A stretch of 64,000 bases of DNA from assembly GCA_024516035.1 (NCBI GenBank), contig CM044963.1, forward strand, positions 26,047,205 to 26,111,204, given 5' to 3'. The translations under genes and the position numbers were made by a program. This DNA is from Bactericera cockerelli. Its lineage: Eukaryota; Arthropoda; Insecta; Hemiptera; Triozidae. Below are positions 28,719-40,140 of the stretch, in pieces. The notes under the pieces were generated by a model that was given only the letters and a program-made list of their open reading frames with translations, had not been told where the DNA came from and ran no database searches. Numbering within the stretch: position 1 is the stretch's first letter; the number at the start of each line of letters is the position of its first letter.

Positions 28719-31349
28719 CTGTTCGTAATGAGCAATCAAGTAGAAAAGACAATCATGAGCCGCCTTGTTTTGCGTCAGCTCCTTCGGGTCCGGAATGCCC
28801 GTCTTGTTCTTCTTGTACGGACTGGCGCCGCCCACCTGTCCCCAGGAGAACAGGGAGGGCGCAAAGCAGACCGCCAAGTTGCTCGCCGTCATCTGGTTCT
28901 CCGCGCTGTGCTTGGAGATCTGGCGCAGGAAGTGCAGCAGGAGGTAGAGCGCCTCCCTGTGCTCGTCCGGAAGCAGCACCAGCGCGCAGGACACCGCCTC
29001 CAGACGGTAGCTCTCGGGAATGTGCTGGAAGATGGACATGAACGTCTCACTGGACTTGCTCGTGAGGAGAACCTCTGGCAGCTCTCGGAAGTACTGCTTC
29101 ACCAGGTCCGCCACGTCATAGGCTTGCTGAGAATCGATGTCGTCCAGTTTGAAATCGACTTCCTCGGCCATTTCGCGAAGTTTTTGAATTCGCGTCTTCA
29201 CGCCTGGCTTGCGGAAGATCCCAATCTGGTCGCTCGCGTTGTTGATGAGCCACTCGAATGAGCTGATGATGAATTTTGGAAGAGCGATTCCTGTTCGCTG
29301 AATGTTGACCAGAAGAGGCACACCGAACACAGAATTGCTGTTTTTGAAGTGGGACAGTTTGGACGATTTTTTCGTCATGAATTTGGGCAGCTCCCAAGTC
29401 CAGCCACTGGAGCGACTCAGCGGACAGTAGCGGTCCATGAGAGCTGTGAGCTTCAGCAGCGAGAGCCGCCGCAGCAGATGCAGCTGCCCCACCGTCAGGC
29501 AGGAGATGAGCTGGCCAGAGTTCAGGACGCTCTTCCTCTTCAGCTGACTCTCCTCCAGGAGGGTTTTGTTGTGGAAACTGTGCCATCGGATGATGGAAGA
29601 CTTCCCAGGTACTTTGTGAGGGCTGACACTAATCTTCTCTTCTGTGGGCCCCGCGGGACTAGACGTCTTGCGCTGCCAGATGGAGTGAATCTTGTCATTC
29701 ATATCGTCTTTGGACGCACTACTACTTTTCTCAGGACTACTATCATTCGAAGTGATTGCACTGTTATCATTGAGTGTGTCACAAGGTTCAATGACCTGGG
29801 CGATTGCACTGTCCAGCGATAAGTATTCGTTATCAATAGGTGATTGAGCGTTCATTACCTCATCGGTCACGAGTGGAAATGGTTGGACGTTACAAAGCCG
29901 AGACCATCGCTGATTCTCTTTTTTGATAGGTCCACATGTTGCTGTGTGCGATGTCGGGCTCAGAGTCAGAATCGTTAATGGACTCTAGAGGAAAGTTCAT
30001 CTTGACCTTAGCACATTTGTTCAGACAGTGCAGGCGTCGGAAGAGGGAACGCAATGAGTCAGGTTCGAGGAAAGGATGGTCTTTCTGTACGGACTTGATG
30101 TCGATGGGAAACTGACTGTCCTCGAACATCTGAGCGTACTGGGGGAACCCGGCAGCCCGCAACCACTTGCAAGCTTCGCTGGCTTCAATTTCTGTCAGGT
30201 GGCGATCAGACTGGGAGCGGGGCTGCTTGAGTACGCGCTTCTGACACGCGCTGGGCCCGTCACTCTTCAGCATGGGCGCCGAGGAGGACTTGTTGCTCAG
30301 CAGCTCCGAGGACATGTTCTCTATCCTCAGCGACGTGGAGGAGGGAGAGGAGGGGGCGTCAGACAGAGAGGCGGGGGAGTTGAGCCGTATGGCCAGCGTG
30401 TCAGGGCGCGCCAGGTTCGGATCCGATATCGTCTCGGTGCGATACTTCATGCTCTCCTTCCGCCGAACAGACGGACTCTTGGGAATGGTGTTGCAACAGG
30501 ATTCGTTGAAACTGGACGAGGCGGAGGTCTCGTGACGCAGCTGACTAGAGGAGTCGGACGGGGCGAACTCGTTGGAGGAGAGGGAGGAATGGAAGGAGGG
30601 CTGCTCGGCCGAAGGGTCCGTGGACAGGTCCAGGTTGGAATAGTTGTACAAGAAGTGGTTGACACCGCCCGGGGAGGCTGGGTCGTCCACGTTATCAGAG
30701 GTGGAGCTCAGGGCAGACGCGCCGTCCTCGATGGAGGAGAGGGAGGTGACAGAGCAGCAGGAGGAGGAGTCAGACCTCCAGGAGCTGCTGGGAGGGACGT
30801 CTGGGTCCCCTGGTGACCTGTGGCCAGGTCGTCGCAAGACTTGGAGATCAAGTCCGGCAGGTTGTTCTGGTAACTAAGTTTCTTCGTCACGTCGACAGTG
30901 ACTGATTTCTCTGGTGACGGCGGATCCTTGCGATCCCTCTCATTATCTTTGGTATCGTTCAACTCATCCGACACGATGGAGTTGAATTCGGACAGCAGGG
31001 TCTCGAGCCAGTTGTCCGGCAGGATGAAGTGCGGGTTCTTCTGCCTGACCCTGCGAGGTAACGAGTGATACTTCCGCTGCACCGGCGGCGGGGGCTGCAT
31101 CTTCGGCAGCACCAGGGCCGCCGGGGCGATCAGATCAGGCGGCGTTTTCAGTTTAACGTTTTCGATCGACTTTTTGGTGCGCGGAGAATCCCATTTTTCG
31201 AAGACTTCGCCGATTTCCTCGTTGACCTTTTCCAGATAGAGCTCGAGTTCCTTGTACGGGTCGGCCCCTGTGATGACGCCCGCCGCCCGTTCGTCTGTGT
31301 CCGGGGGGCCCATGGCTCCCGCGGGGTCACAAGCGCAGACAGGGGAGTT
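28719..31349 (-). CDS. cv-c: crossveinless-c/DLC1-like RhoGAP, large internal exon (linker, SAM, RhoGAP)
   Basis: This is an internal exon of a Rho GTPase-activating protein of the crossveinless-c / DLC1 / STARD13 family. Such proteins switch off Rho GTPases at the cell cortex or at adhesions and shape epithelia. The acceptor is a pyrimidine tract ending CAG at 31350. The donor is CAG|GTGAGT, with the exon ending at 28719. Reading order is a Ser/Pro-rich linker, a SAM domain at about 29998-30189 (core CKWLRAAGFPQYAQMFED), the family motif WTYQK..NQRWSR just after it, a WHSF and QLHLLRRLSLLKLTALM segment, then RhoGAP at about 28719-29330. RhoGAP shows the arginine-finger motif GIFRKPGVK (Arg at 29211-29213) and NLAVCFAPSLF. 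The frame shifts at the C4 run 30807-30810 and returns at the T6 run 29919-29924. One base added at the first and one removed at the second restores 877 continuous codons, so these look like homopolymer sequence errors. About 340 residues precede SAM within this exon, so it resembles the long isoforms. The exon is GC-rich compared with its surroundings. Confidence 0.93.
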
Positions 31350-31439
31350 CTGAAACAGAGAGAGAGAAGAGGACAAATTGTTACAATACTGTTCCGCCGG
31401 TATGGTAAAAACAAATACGACCCACCTACTAGCTTAATC

Positions 31440-31490
31440 CTTGGAAGCGAACGCATAAAGTCGAGGTCGGCGGTTCGAGTCCCAAGCATT
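31440..31490 (+). repeat. SINE family F head fragment
   Basis: Contains gaggtcggcggttcgagtcc, a B-box-like piece, in the intron just upstream of the large cv-c exon. Confidence 0.5.
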
Positions 31491-31499
31491 TAGAGTTTT

Positions 31500-32640
31500 G
31501 TAATAAAACATACAATCATAATACAAAAAAACCAGATTATGTTCTCATCAGTACAAATTCCTAAGTCTTATCATCAATTTGAAACAAACATTCTCCAAGC
31601 TAATTAGCACTTCTCACAGTTCATACACTCGGTAATCACTTGCGCAATTTTGAACAAGCTAACATTCACCAAATAAAACATCGATAATTGAACATGAATT
31701 GAACAAATTATTTGTCAGTAATTAAAAAAAAAAAAAAAACGAAACGTTGAAGAAAGAAACGCCATTAATTATAATTAAAAAGATGAGGAAGAGGAGAATA
31801 TGAGAACGACGAATGTAATAATTCATTATTTTCTGTTCACTGTACAGTTGGGGACGGAAAAACAAATAATTATGGATAACACTTCTTTTAAAACTAAAAA
31901 TATAAATAAATTATTAAGATAAACAGGAAATAAGCACAAGGAAGCTATTTTATGAAGAAGAAAAAGATGATTCTCGACCCAACTTAATTAAGATTATAAT
32001 GAATAGTATATGAGCTTGTTGCAATATTTATTATTATAATCTTTTATTATAATTATTAATATTTTTTTGGATTTAATCAACATCAACATATTGTACAGAA
32101 CCGACTTCATCGTGGCAAGTAGCAAGTATTATTACAAGTAAGATTATTGTTACGAGTAGCAAGTAGCGTTACTTTTTTTATTATTTTTAGTGTTCTTGTT
32201 TCGAAAATAATTAATTTTTACTTGTTGATCCGTAAATAAAATAACATTTCTCTTCGTAATAAACGTGTCGACTTTGAATATATTATTGAGAGGCGTCGAC
32301 AGTGCGTCAGGCCAAGTTTCAAAACGAAAAAAATATACACGGAAAAAGAGAAGAAAAAAAAAGACTTTTATATTAGTTTTAGGAATAAAATATGCTTATA
32401 AATAATAGGTGCATACCTTCAAAATATTGAAAAGTATAAAAATTATATGTGAATTTTGTTTTTGTGTATATGTATATGAAAGTAAAATTAAACCTTAGGT
32501 TCTGGTATCCTGCAGTATTGCTTCGTATGATTATATATGTACGAGTATGTATGATTTTATTTGTGGTGAAGCACAAAGGCCTCTTCACAATTTTTGTGGG
32601 TAGCGCAGCATTACTAACAGCCTCCTGTACTTTTCGAATT
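31500..32640. other. AT-rich sequence, probably cv-c intron
   Basis: No coding exon of the RhoGAP gene, no repeat shared within the window, and no RNA gene is visible. Confidence 0.5.
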
Positions 32641-32850
32641 CTATTACATTAATTTCTTTTTACTCTGGTAATGCCGCCACTGGTCGTTACTCATACAAGT
32701 AACTACTCATTTTTCCTCACGAGGTATATGAGTGGACCCCGATCATCCAAGAACAGAGCAGAAAAATTCCTGCCCCGCTGGAAATCGAACCCAGGTCACC
32801 ATGCGTGCAATGCCTAGCGCGCTAACTCACTCTGCCACGGTGACTACTTT
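32640..32850 (-). mobile_element. tRNA-derived SINE, family E, reverse
   Basis: tgccgccactggtcgttact, cctcacgaggtatatgagtg, then the head gaaatcgaacccaggtcacc, gcgctaactcactctgccac and ggtgactac. A second copy is at 57398-57606. Confidence 0.82.
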
Positions 32851-33129
32851 TATATATGTATTTACGTTTGACCGTATCATAATTCTCGTACATTTTGTGC
32901 TCATCTTGCAATTGACTTGGCGTTGTTTGAAGAACCATATTGTTTCCAGAGGGGATATTAATTTTATTTGTTTAGATTAGATGAGGAACGTGTAAGCTCT
33001 GAGGTTATAACGATCAGCAGAAGATCATCTTAAAATAGAACAGGCCACACGGACATAACGCCAGGGTTATCTCTCCCACTCTCCAGCTAGGGGATTGGAA
33101 TCGACAGCTATTATTTTTATTATCACTAT

Positions 33130-33292
33130 TATTATTAAAAAGTTATCATTTTTGTGTTAATCACTTTCGTGATATCACACAGCTATTCAAACTCGCTTTT
33201 TTAAAACTGCGCGTAAAACCGGGTCTTGAACCCCCGACCTCCAAATTACATGCAAGTCCGCCGCCTTGTCGATCAAGCTACCGAGGTCGGTT
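33130..33292 (-). mobile_element. SINE family F, reverse
   Basis: aagttatcatttttgtgtta, ttgaacccccgacctccaaa, gatcaagctaccgaggtcgg. Confidence 0.85.
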
Positions 33293-33299
33293 ATATTAA

Positions 33300-33605
33300 A
33301 TTCTTTATTAGAAGGACATATATACAAACAAATAATGGTAAATAATGCAGATTTTTATGCAAGTACAAATTTAATATGCTTTATTTGTACGGTAGGGTCC
33401 AACACATGCTAACGCACTCAGGACCTTACTGAAACTTTGTGATTAAAAGAGAAGGAAATGATTATATGTAAATAAATATATTTCAAGTATTTGTTGAAAA
33501 AAAAAAAAAATATAAACAGGAAAATAATAAACAACATAGAAAAATATACAGATGTCCTAACTAAAGGGTGGGGTTATTGCCTATGGCAATCTCTTCCACC
33601 CTTTG
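33300..33605 (-). mobile_element. LINE 3' end, GGGTTGGGTGGAAGAG family, reversed
   Basis: tttattagaaggacatatat starts the tail side; the block ends tatggcaatctcttccaccc. Confidence 0.65.
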
Positions 33606-34099
33606 TAATTTGTATATATTTGGCATCTTTATTAAATAATACATATACAGCATACAAGTAGACACATAGAAATATAGACAGTATAGGTTCTAAGTTCTAA
33701 CTTATAGTAAATAATATACAATAAAAGATTGAACAGATATGAAAATTATTATTATGTGCCTATAATGTATAATAATGGAATTGCCTTCTACTCACACTAA
33801 GAGATTAGAATCTCTTGTTTTGTGAGTAAGGGTTGTGTTATCAGTCTAGAAAGGTGTAAAAAGAATAATTACAATTGAAAAAATAAAAGTAATAATAAAA
33901 ACTAACAATTTAATAAAAAGTAACCATTTTATTGAGATTTACTAAATATGATAGAATTCAAATTCTCTTATAATATTGTTCTACATTTTTTTTCTCTTAA
34001 TACTTATTTTCGATGTACCTATGTGATTTTGTCTTGAAGTTATATTATATTTCAGAAAAAAAATAAATAAAAAAGTAATCTTGAAATTAAATAGATATT
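33606..34099. other. AT-rich, no element recognised
   Basis: May include another reversed LINE tail (tttattaaataatacatata, then cacactaagagattagaatc), but no second copy is in the window. Confidence 0.4.
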
Positions 34100-34570
34100 G
34101 ATAATAATAATAATAATTCCGTGTCCGTGAGATAGGTATTGAAAGAGAATGCCGTTGGAATTAGCACCGCCCTTGATCAAGTTTTGTATTATTTAATTTC
34201 ATTTTCTATGAATTGTACATATTCTATGTAAATAAAACTTGACCCAATATGTTTAATTATTGATACCTAAATCTAGGTGGTGAGAGGATTATAATATGTT
34301 CGCGCAGATCCAATGTCTAGGCTCCTTTCATGTCCATTGAATCTATTCGATTTTAACGTTCTGACTTGAGGTAGACAGGACGGGGGTTTTACCCTCCATT
34401 CGCTGGGAATCGCACCAGCTACCCAAATTAAACTCACCCAGCCTGGGTCGGGCCGAAATAGCCATCAGACTCACATGTTCGGGGGGAAGAGAATTTTCTA
34501 TGCGAAAAGTTTGCTCCAACCGGGAATCGAACACAGGATCACTGGACTACGGGCAGTGGTCACAACTATT
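34100..34570 (-). mobile_element. SINE family G, interrupted by a LINE tail
   Basis: Reverse G copy: ccgtgtccgtgagataggta at the 3' end, then 34142-34259 is an inserted LINE 3' end (agaatgccgttggaattagc ... aataaaacttgacc) bounded by tattg repeats. The SINE resumes gatacctaaatctaggtggt through ggttttaccctccattcgct to the head gggaatcgaacacaggatca. Confidence 0.85.
34142..34259 (+). mobile_element. LINE 3' end, GAATGCCGTTGG family, inside a SINE
   Basis: Same 3' end as 28555-28690. Its position inside an otherwise continuous SINE shows it moved as a unit. Confidence 0.8.
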
Positions 34571-34667
34571 ACGCCGACCCTTAGTAGACATAATCATGAT
34601 AACTTAAACCTACATAATATTATGTACAGATTTGAAATACTTCTTCCAATTGGAACCCTCTTCGTGA

Positions 34668-34800
34668 TTGTTTGGTTACAGTTGTTTCTAATTGCGCATC
34701 CGGTGCGCTCGTGTTGACCCAGCACCTAAATGGGAAGTATTGTGTCACTTCTCGCCCATCAGAGGGGAGGCATACTACGGGATGGGCAAGTTCCTCAAGA
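34668..34800 (+). mobile_element. SINE family C fragment
   Basis: gtttggttacagttgtttct, tgacccagcacctaaatggg, tcagaggggaggcatactac. The head is missing. Confidence 0.75.
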
Positions 34801-34901
34801 TATTAATGAAGAAATACTCAAGTTACACCTTCAGATTAATTGTAATCTACAAAAGACGGAAAGATACTCATGTTCAGCTGGGCGTTTTCGATGCTTGAGG
34901 A

Positions 34902-35105
34902 TAATAATAATATCGCCTTATTTATACTGCCCGATAAGGACTATGTCAGTCCCATTATTCCAGCAGTAAGCCCAAGACATATTATTACGTGGTAAAAATC
35001 CCAAATTGGGAGGATAACTTGTCATGTCCCAGCTGGGTTTCAAACCCACGACCTCTGGATTCACAGAGTGCCACCTTTAACACTGAGCTACCAGGACAGA
35101 TAACA
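34902..35105 (-). mobile_element. SINE family P, reverse
   Basis: atcgccttatttatactgcc, attattccagcagtaagccc, ttgtcatgtcccagctgggt, accactgagctaccaggaca-like head (aacactgagctaccaggaca). Confidence 0.85.
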
Positions 35106-35230
35106 CCCCATCACATGTTTTTTCACAGACGACCTCCTGTAAAAAAAAATTCCGTACCCGGGGATCGAACCTAGGGCTTCGGATTCACAGAGCCACACCT
35201 CCAGGGCGAGTAGACACAGTGGAGCCCAGG
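35106..35230 (-). repeat. tRNA-like SINE fragment, unassigned
   Basis: Contains acccggggatcgaacctagg and ttcggattcacagagccaca, the complement of a tRNA-like B-box and anticodon arm. The body matches no other element here. Confidence 0.45.
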
Positions 35231-35359
35231 TAACCATGGTTACTTGGTTACGTCATTTCATTCATACGCCAACATGATGACTCATCCGGGCCACGTGCGT
35301 GGTACTACTGAGCAGTGAGGTGACACAAGACGCGCTGGCATTCCGAGATATAGCCTTAG

Positions 35360-35625
35360 CCAGCCTCCGTGGTGTAACGGTTGTGACTACTACCCGTGGT
35401 CCAGAGGTGCTGAGTTCGATCCCGGGCTCGGCGGAGTTTTTGAAAGAAAAAAAAAATCCTTCCCGAGTAAGGAATATGTGAGGCTGACATTTCCAGCCCA
35501 ACCCAGGCTCAGTGAGGTTAATATGCTTTTCTGGTACGATTCCCAGCGAATAAAGTGTAAAACCTCAGTCTAGTCTAAAAACACTCAAATCAGGATGTTA
35601 AAACCAAATACGGCGAACGACCTGA
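35360..35625 (+). mobile_element. SINE family G, diverged
   Basis: Head gcctccgtggtgtaacggtt, gttcgatcccgggctcgg, shared body cccaacccaggctcagtgag, ttcccagcgaataaagtgta, and atcaggatgttaaaaccaaa. Confidence 0.85.
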
Positions 35626-35751
35626 CTATCGCAGTGTTCAAACGCTTGACCGGAAAAAAACAAACAAATAAAATCAAATGGTCACAATAGATCTTAATGA
35701 AACCCTAGAAAATGAGCAAAAGATCCCTGGTTCGAACCATAGAACTGACAA

Positions 35752-35851
35752 TATTTAGACTTTGGTTACAGTTGTTAGTAAATGTTGACCAAGCACCTGA
35801 ATAGAAAGAACTGTGTCACTTCTTGCCCATTAGAGGGGAGGCATAATATGG
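35752..35851 (+). mobile_element. SINE family C, left part, split by MITE
   Basis: tttggttacagttgttagta to gaggggaggcataatatgg. The rest resumes at 36592 (taatatggattagctgctgt) and runs to about 36645 (aaggctgtgaaac). Confidence 0.82.
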
Positions 35852-36591
35852 GGGCGCATTACGATTCGGCCCAAAAAGGTTTATGAAAAAGGTTTTCGAT
35901 TTCAGGTAAAAAAGGTCACCGAACGATTCGGCCCAGTCCAACATTCTAAGTACCGTACATATTGAGGGATTTTTTATTATTCAACACTAAATTACGGAAT
36001 TACCTTCTATGTATTAGGCATGGCCTACTATGTATTTTACCTAACCCTACTATATTCTTGAGGCATGGCCTTCTATGTATTTTACCTAACCCTACTATAA
36101 ACCTAAGGCATTGCCTTCTATGTATTATCCCTAACCCTACTATATTCTTGAGGCATGGCCTTCTATGTATTTTACCTAACCCTACTATATTCTTGAGGCA
36201 TGGCCTTCTATGTATTTTACCTAACAATACTATATTCTTGAGGCATGGCCTTCTATGTATTTTACCTAACCCTACTATATTCTTGAGGCATGGCCTTCTA
36301 TGTATATTACCTAACCCTACTGTCAAACACTCAAATAAACACTGATAACAAAGATGACTGTTACTAGTTCAAAACAATAACATCGTGAACATCGCCATTG
36401 TTCTCAGTTCTTTCAGGGCAACGTTTCCATACTATTTTATAGGGATTTTTTGGTGGAATGAAAGTGGGACTTTTTGTTAGAATGAAAGTGGGACTTTTTG
36501 TGTGGGATCAAAACTTGATAGTGTGTTTTGGGACGAATCATGCTATGGAAAAGGTCTCCTCAGGTAATTTGGGCCGAATCGTGAAATTCCC
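35852..36591. mobile_element. 740-bp MITE with 8-bp target duplication
   Basis: The ends pair over about 24 bp: acgattcggcccaaa on the left and the complement of tttgggccgaatcgt on the right, both with outer GGG. It is flanked by taatatgg at 35844-35851 and 36592-36599. The inserted-into sequence is a SINE of known layout, which confirms the borders. The interior holds the 45-bp minisatellite and no transposase. An 8-bp duplication would fit hAT or P. Confidence 0.93.
36003..36322. repeat. 45-bp minisatellite inside the MITE
   Basis: About seven units of ttcttgaggcatggccttct plus atgtattttacctaacccta and ctata. Each contains a telomere-like cctaaccct. Because 45 is divisible by three, long repetitive open frames appear on both strands; they are not genes. 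Confidence 0.95.
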
Positions 36592-36769
36592 TAATATGGA
36601 TTAGCTGCTGTTTCACAGCTACAAAATAACAAAGGCTGTGAAACGCGTACCTTTTTAGAACAATCGCAGGAACTTTTTTAGCTGTATTCACCTTACCCAG
36701 CCTGTGTTGGATCTAGAATAGTTTATTTACAAACATGGGATTGAATAAATGTATTTTTTATATTTAAAG

Positions 36770-37055
36770 ATGAGTGTTTCACAGCCTTTTGTATTTCGTA
36801 GCCATGAAACAGGAGCTACTTTAGACACTTGTGGTCTGTGTTGTAGCCTGCCCATCCCATAGTATGCCTCCCCTCTGATAGTGATACAAGACTTCCCATT
36901 TAGGTGCTGGATCAACAAGAGCGCACCGGAAGGTATCTCTTACAAACAACTGTAATCAAATTTCGAATACAAATTTTTGACGGCTCGGGGCAATGAACCC
37001 GGGACCTTCCGCATGGCAAGCGAGTACCTAACCACTGAGCTAATCGTGCGCTCGA
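36770..37055 (-). mobile_element. SINE family C, full length, reverse
   Basis: gagtgtttcacagccttttg, cgtagccatgaaacaggagc, tagtatgcctcccctctgat, then gggaccttccgcatggcaag and cctaaccactgagctaatcg. Confidence 0.9.
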
Positions 37056-37209
37056 TGTGTATGTATGTGAGTGATTGCTTGCTTTGAGTGATTTTTGAAA
37101 ACATTAACGTTGAGATATTTGACAGGAGGCAACTTGGCACTCACCTCACACCGTATCCGTTATCATACAGGCATATACAATTATACATAGATAATTATTA
37201 TGTGCATTA

Positions 37210-38869
37210 TACAGGGTGTCCCACCAAACTTGGACACCTCAAATTACTCGGCCCCTGAAAGAGTTTTTGAAAAATAAAAAAATCTAGGGTACATGTGCTA
37301 ATTATGCGGTTTCAGTTATGAAATTTTTTTTATACAGGGTGGTTCAAAAGTCAGAAATTGAGGTGTCAACTTTCGATTTTCAAATGGATCGAACTGAATT
37401 TTATTTGATAATTTTACTTCTAAATGATTCCTGAGTACTTTTTTAAACAAAAATATTACATACAGGGTGGTTTTTTTTCGACCAATTTTTTTTCTAAATC
37501 TTGAATAACTCAAGTTCGGTTAATTTTTTCGATAACAAGAATAGAATGTTTTTGTGTAATGAATACACGCACTTTCAATTGGCATCAAAAAAATTTATAC
37601 AGGGTGGTTCACAAGTGAAATAATGACTTAATTTTTTTTAAAACCGAGTTTTTTTAATTTTTTATTTAAGATTAATAATTATCGTCTAATTTTACACATT
37701 TTTTCGTTAGTCATATCGATAAACAAAACTAAAGTGTTGTACAGGGTGAGACATAATTTTTTTGTAACACCCTGTATATGGGCAGTCAAAGAGACGCAAA
37801 ATTAAATATAAAGACTAAATATGCAAGAAAAACTTTGATTTTTAATTAAACTAAAAAGTTATGGTTTTTTAACTAATATTGTCGCATGGACCACCCTGTA
37901 GATATTTTCTTAAACTATCATGTAGGTACTCTAAGTTGTATAAAATTCAACAAACACTTCGAATCATGTGGGAATAACAAGTAAAAAACACGAATTTGAA
38001 GCCATTTTCAATTTGGTATCCACACTGAATGATTTTAAAACTTGAAATAAAAAGTAGGTAGGTGTAGACACAAAATTGAGCATGGCTTTTTGAATTCATT
38101 TTTTTTTCTTTAAGATTTGGACTCCTCGTTGAATTTTAGACAGTTTCGACTACCCATATGATGGTTTAAGAAAATATCTACAGGGTGGTCCATGCGACAA
38201 TATTAGTTAAAACACCATAAATTTTTAGTTTAATTAAAAATCAAAGTTTTTCTTCCATATTTAGTCTTTATATTTAATTTTGCGTCTCTTTGACTGCCCA
38301 TATACAGGGTGTTACAAAAAAATTATGTCTCACCCTGTACAACACTTTAGTTTTGTTTTTCGATATGACTAACGAAAAATGTGTAAAATTTAAGGAGAAT
38401 TATTAATCCTAAATAAAAAATTAAAAAAACTCGGTTTTAAAAAAAAATCAAGTCATTATTTCACTTGTGAACCACCCTGTATAAAAATTTTTGATGCCAC
38501 TTGAAAGTGCGTGTATTCATTACACAAACACATCCTATTCTTGTTATCGAAAAAATTAACCGAACTTCAGTTATTCAAGATTTAGAAAAAAAATTGGTCG
38601 AAAAAAAACCACCCTGTATGTAATATTTTTGTTTAAAAAAGTACTCAGAAATCATTTAGAAGTAAAATTATCAAATAAAATTCAGGTCGATCCATTTAAA
38701 AATCGAAAGTTGACACCTCAATTTCTGACTTTTGAACCACCCTGTATAAAAAAAATTTCATAACTGAAACCGCATAATTAGCACATGTACCCTAGATTTT
38801 TTTATTTTTCAAAAACTCTTTCAGGGGCCGAGTAATTTGAGGTGTCCAAGTTTGGTGGGACACCCTGTA
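37210..38869. mobile_element. foldback element, arms of ~714 bp, TACAGGGTG family
   Basis: Left arm 37210-37923 and right arm 38157-38869 are inverted copies with scattered single changes and a 233-bp spacer. The ends are tacagggtgtcccaccaaac and its complement. Within each arm the end motif acagggtgg or its complement recurs about every 100-150 bp (for example near 37336, 37463, 37600, 37741). No open frame of note. Confidence 0.95.
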
Positions 38870-38884
38870 TATACAAGATGACAC

Positions 38885-39370
38885 ATAGGCTGCTTTCCTC
38901 TCAGTCAATGTTAGACAAAGTGTAATAATTATATTCACAATAGATCATCCCGAATTATACAGACATGGGATGAAACTATCTACATATATACAGGGTAGAC
39001 TTTAGCTTGGTAAATGTTACACAAAGTGGAACATTTATATATTCACAATAGATCCCGAATTATACAGACATGGGATGAAACTATCTACATTATACAGGGT
39101 ATACTTTAGCTTGGTAAATGTGAGACAAAGTGTAATAATTATATTCACAATAGATCATCCTGAATTATACAGACTTGGGATGAAACTATCTACATTATAC
39201 AGGGTAGACTTTAGCTTGGTAAATGTGAGACAAAGTGTAATAATTATATTCACAATAGATCATCCTGAATTATACAGACATGGGATGAAACTATATACAT
39301 TATACATATACAGGGTAGACTTTAGCTTGGTAAATGTGAGGCAAAGTGTTCTCTATGATGTTCACAAGAT
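38885..39370. repeat. ~107-bp tandem repeat, about four units
   Basis: Units contain tatacagggtagactttagc, ttggtaaatgtgagacaaag and cacaatagatcatcctgaat. They start right after the foldback and carry its acagggt motif. The open frame at 39075-39392 is repeat translation. Confidence 0.92.
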
Positions 39371-39419
39371 ATCATCCGCTTTCAAAGCATGATGAGATCC
39401 ATGACCGGTTCCATCGATC

Positions 39420-39550
39420 GATAGTTGGGTGGAAGAGATTGTCAGAGGCAATAACCCCGCCCTTTAGTTAGGACATATATTATGTATATATTTCTTTATT
39501 TTTTTCTCTTTTTATTTCTCTTTTATTGTATATTAATTTGTAATTATCTG
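39420..39550 (+). mobile_element. LINE 3' end, GGGTTGGGTGGAAGAG family
   Basis: gttgggtggaagagattgtc to ttgtaattatctgtgttgta. A similar element occurs at 1-195, on the same side of copy A. Confidence 0.7.
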
Positions 39551-39559
39551 TGTTGTAAT

Positions 39560-39662
39560 TTGAGTTTGTAACGACATAATAATAAGACTCTGAGGGTTAG
39601 GTGGTAGAAATGCTTTGAGCATTAACCTCGCCTGGTGGTTACCTTCCACTAAAGAGTATTAT
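39560..39662 (+). mobile_element. SINE family D, 3' part
   Basis: gacataataataagactctg, agggttaggtggtagaaatg, gcctggtggttaccttccac. Confidence 0.75.
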
Positions 39663-40006
39663 TATTAACATCATGGAATAACTCATGCTATCATCAGACT
39701 ATGTATTGTCACCCAGTATGAAATACATGCTCTTAACATCATGTAATATTCTGTAAAAACACATGTTAGTGATGTGTTGTATTTAAGTAACTCCATGCTA
39801 TCATCGCCCCAACATACTTCCGCTCAATGGGCGTTCCTAGACGGACGGGGAGATTCAGGTAGGCTACCCCCACCCTACTTTGGTCAGCGGATACTTCTGT
39901 GGGGCGTTTTGAGAATTTGGTCAACAACATTTTTTCTAGTCCTCCAATGTATTAAGGCCGAATTAGGAAACAGGATTAAAGTTGAGATAAGCCAGCGCCA
40001 ATGGCT

Positions 40007-40140
40007 GCGCGTTGAATACACCAGTTCTCGTTCAGTCACTTAAGTTAAGCAACGTCCCGGACTTGGATGGGTGACCTTTCGAATTCGAACCCTCGTCATG
40101 TTGGCTATTCCCGGCCCCACACATATTTCTCAATCTAGTC
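40007..40140 (+). mobile_element. 5S-rRNA-derived SINE, truncated (copy B)
   Basis: Pair of 1004-1135, with gccagcgccaatggctgcgc and cttggatgggtgacctttcg. Confidence 0.85.

Noticed and set aside
28728..29261. 177-codon plus-strand open frame
   Set aside because: Antisense shadow of the RhoGAP-coding region.
30076..30816. 246-codon plus-strand open frame
   Set aside because: Antisense shadow of the GC-rich cv-c exon; composition is Gly/Arg/Val-rich with no domain.
36030..36320. Telomeric (TTAGG)n tract
   Set aside because: cctaaccct occurs only once per 45-bp unit; there is no run of telomere repeats.
35962..36345. 127-codon repeat protein and its antisense frame
   Set aside because: Produced by a 45-bp repeat with unit length divisible by three inside a MITE.
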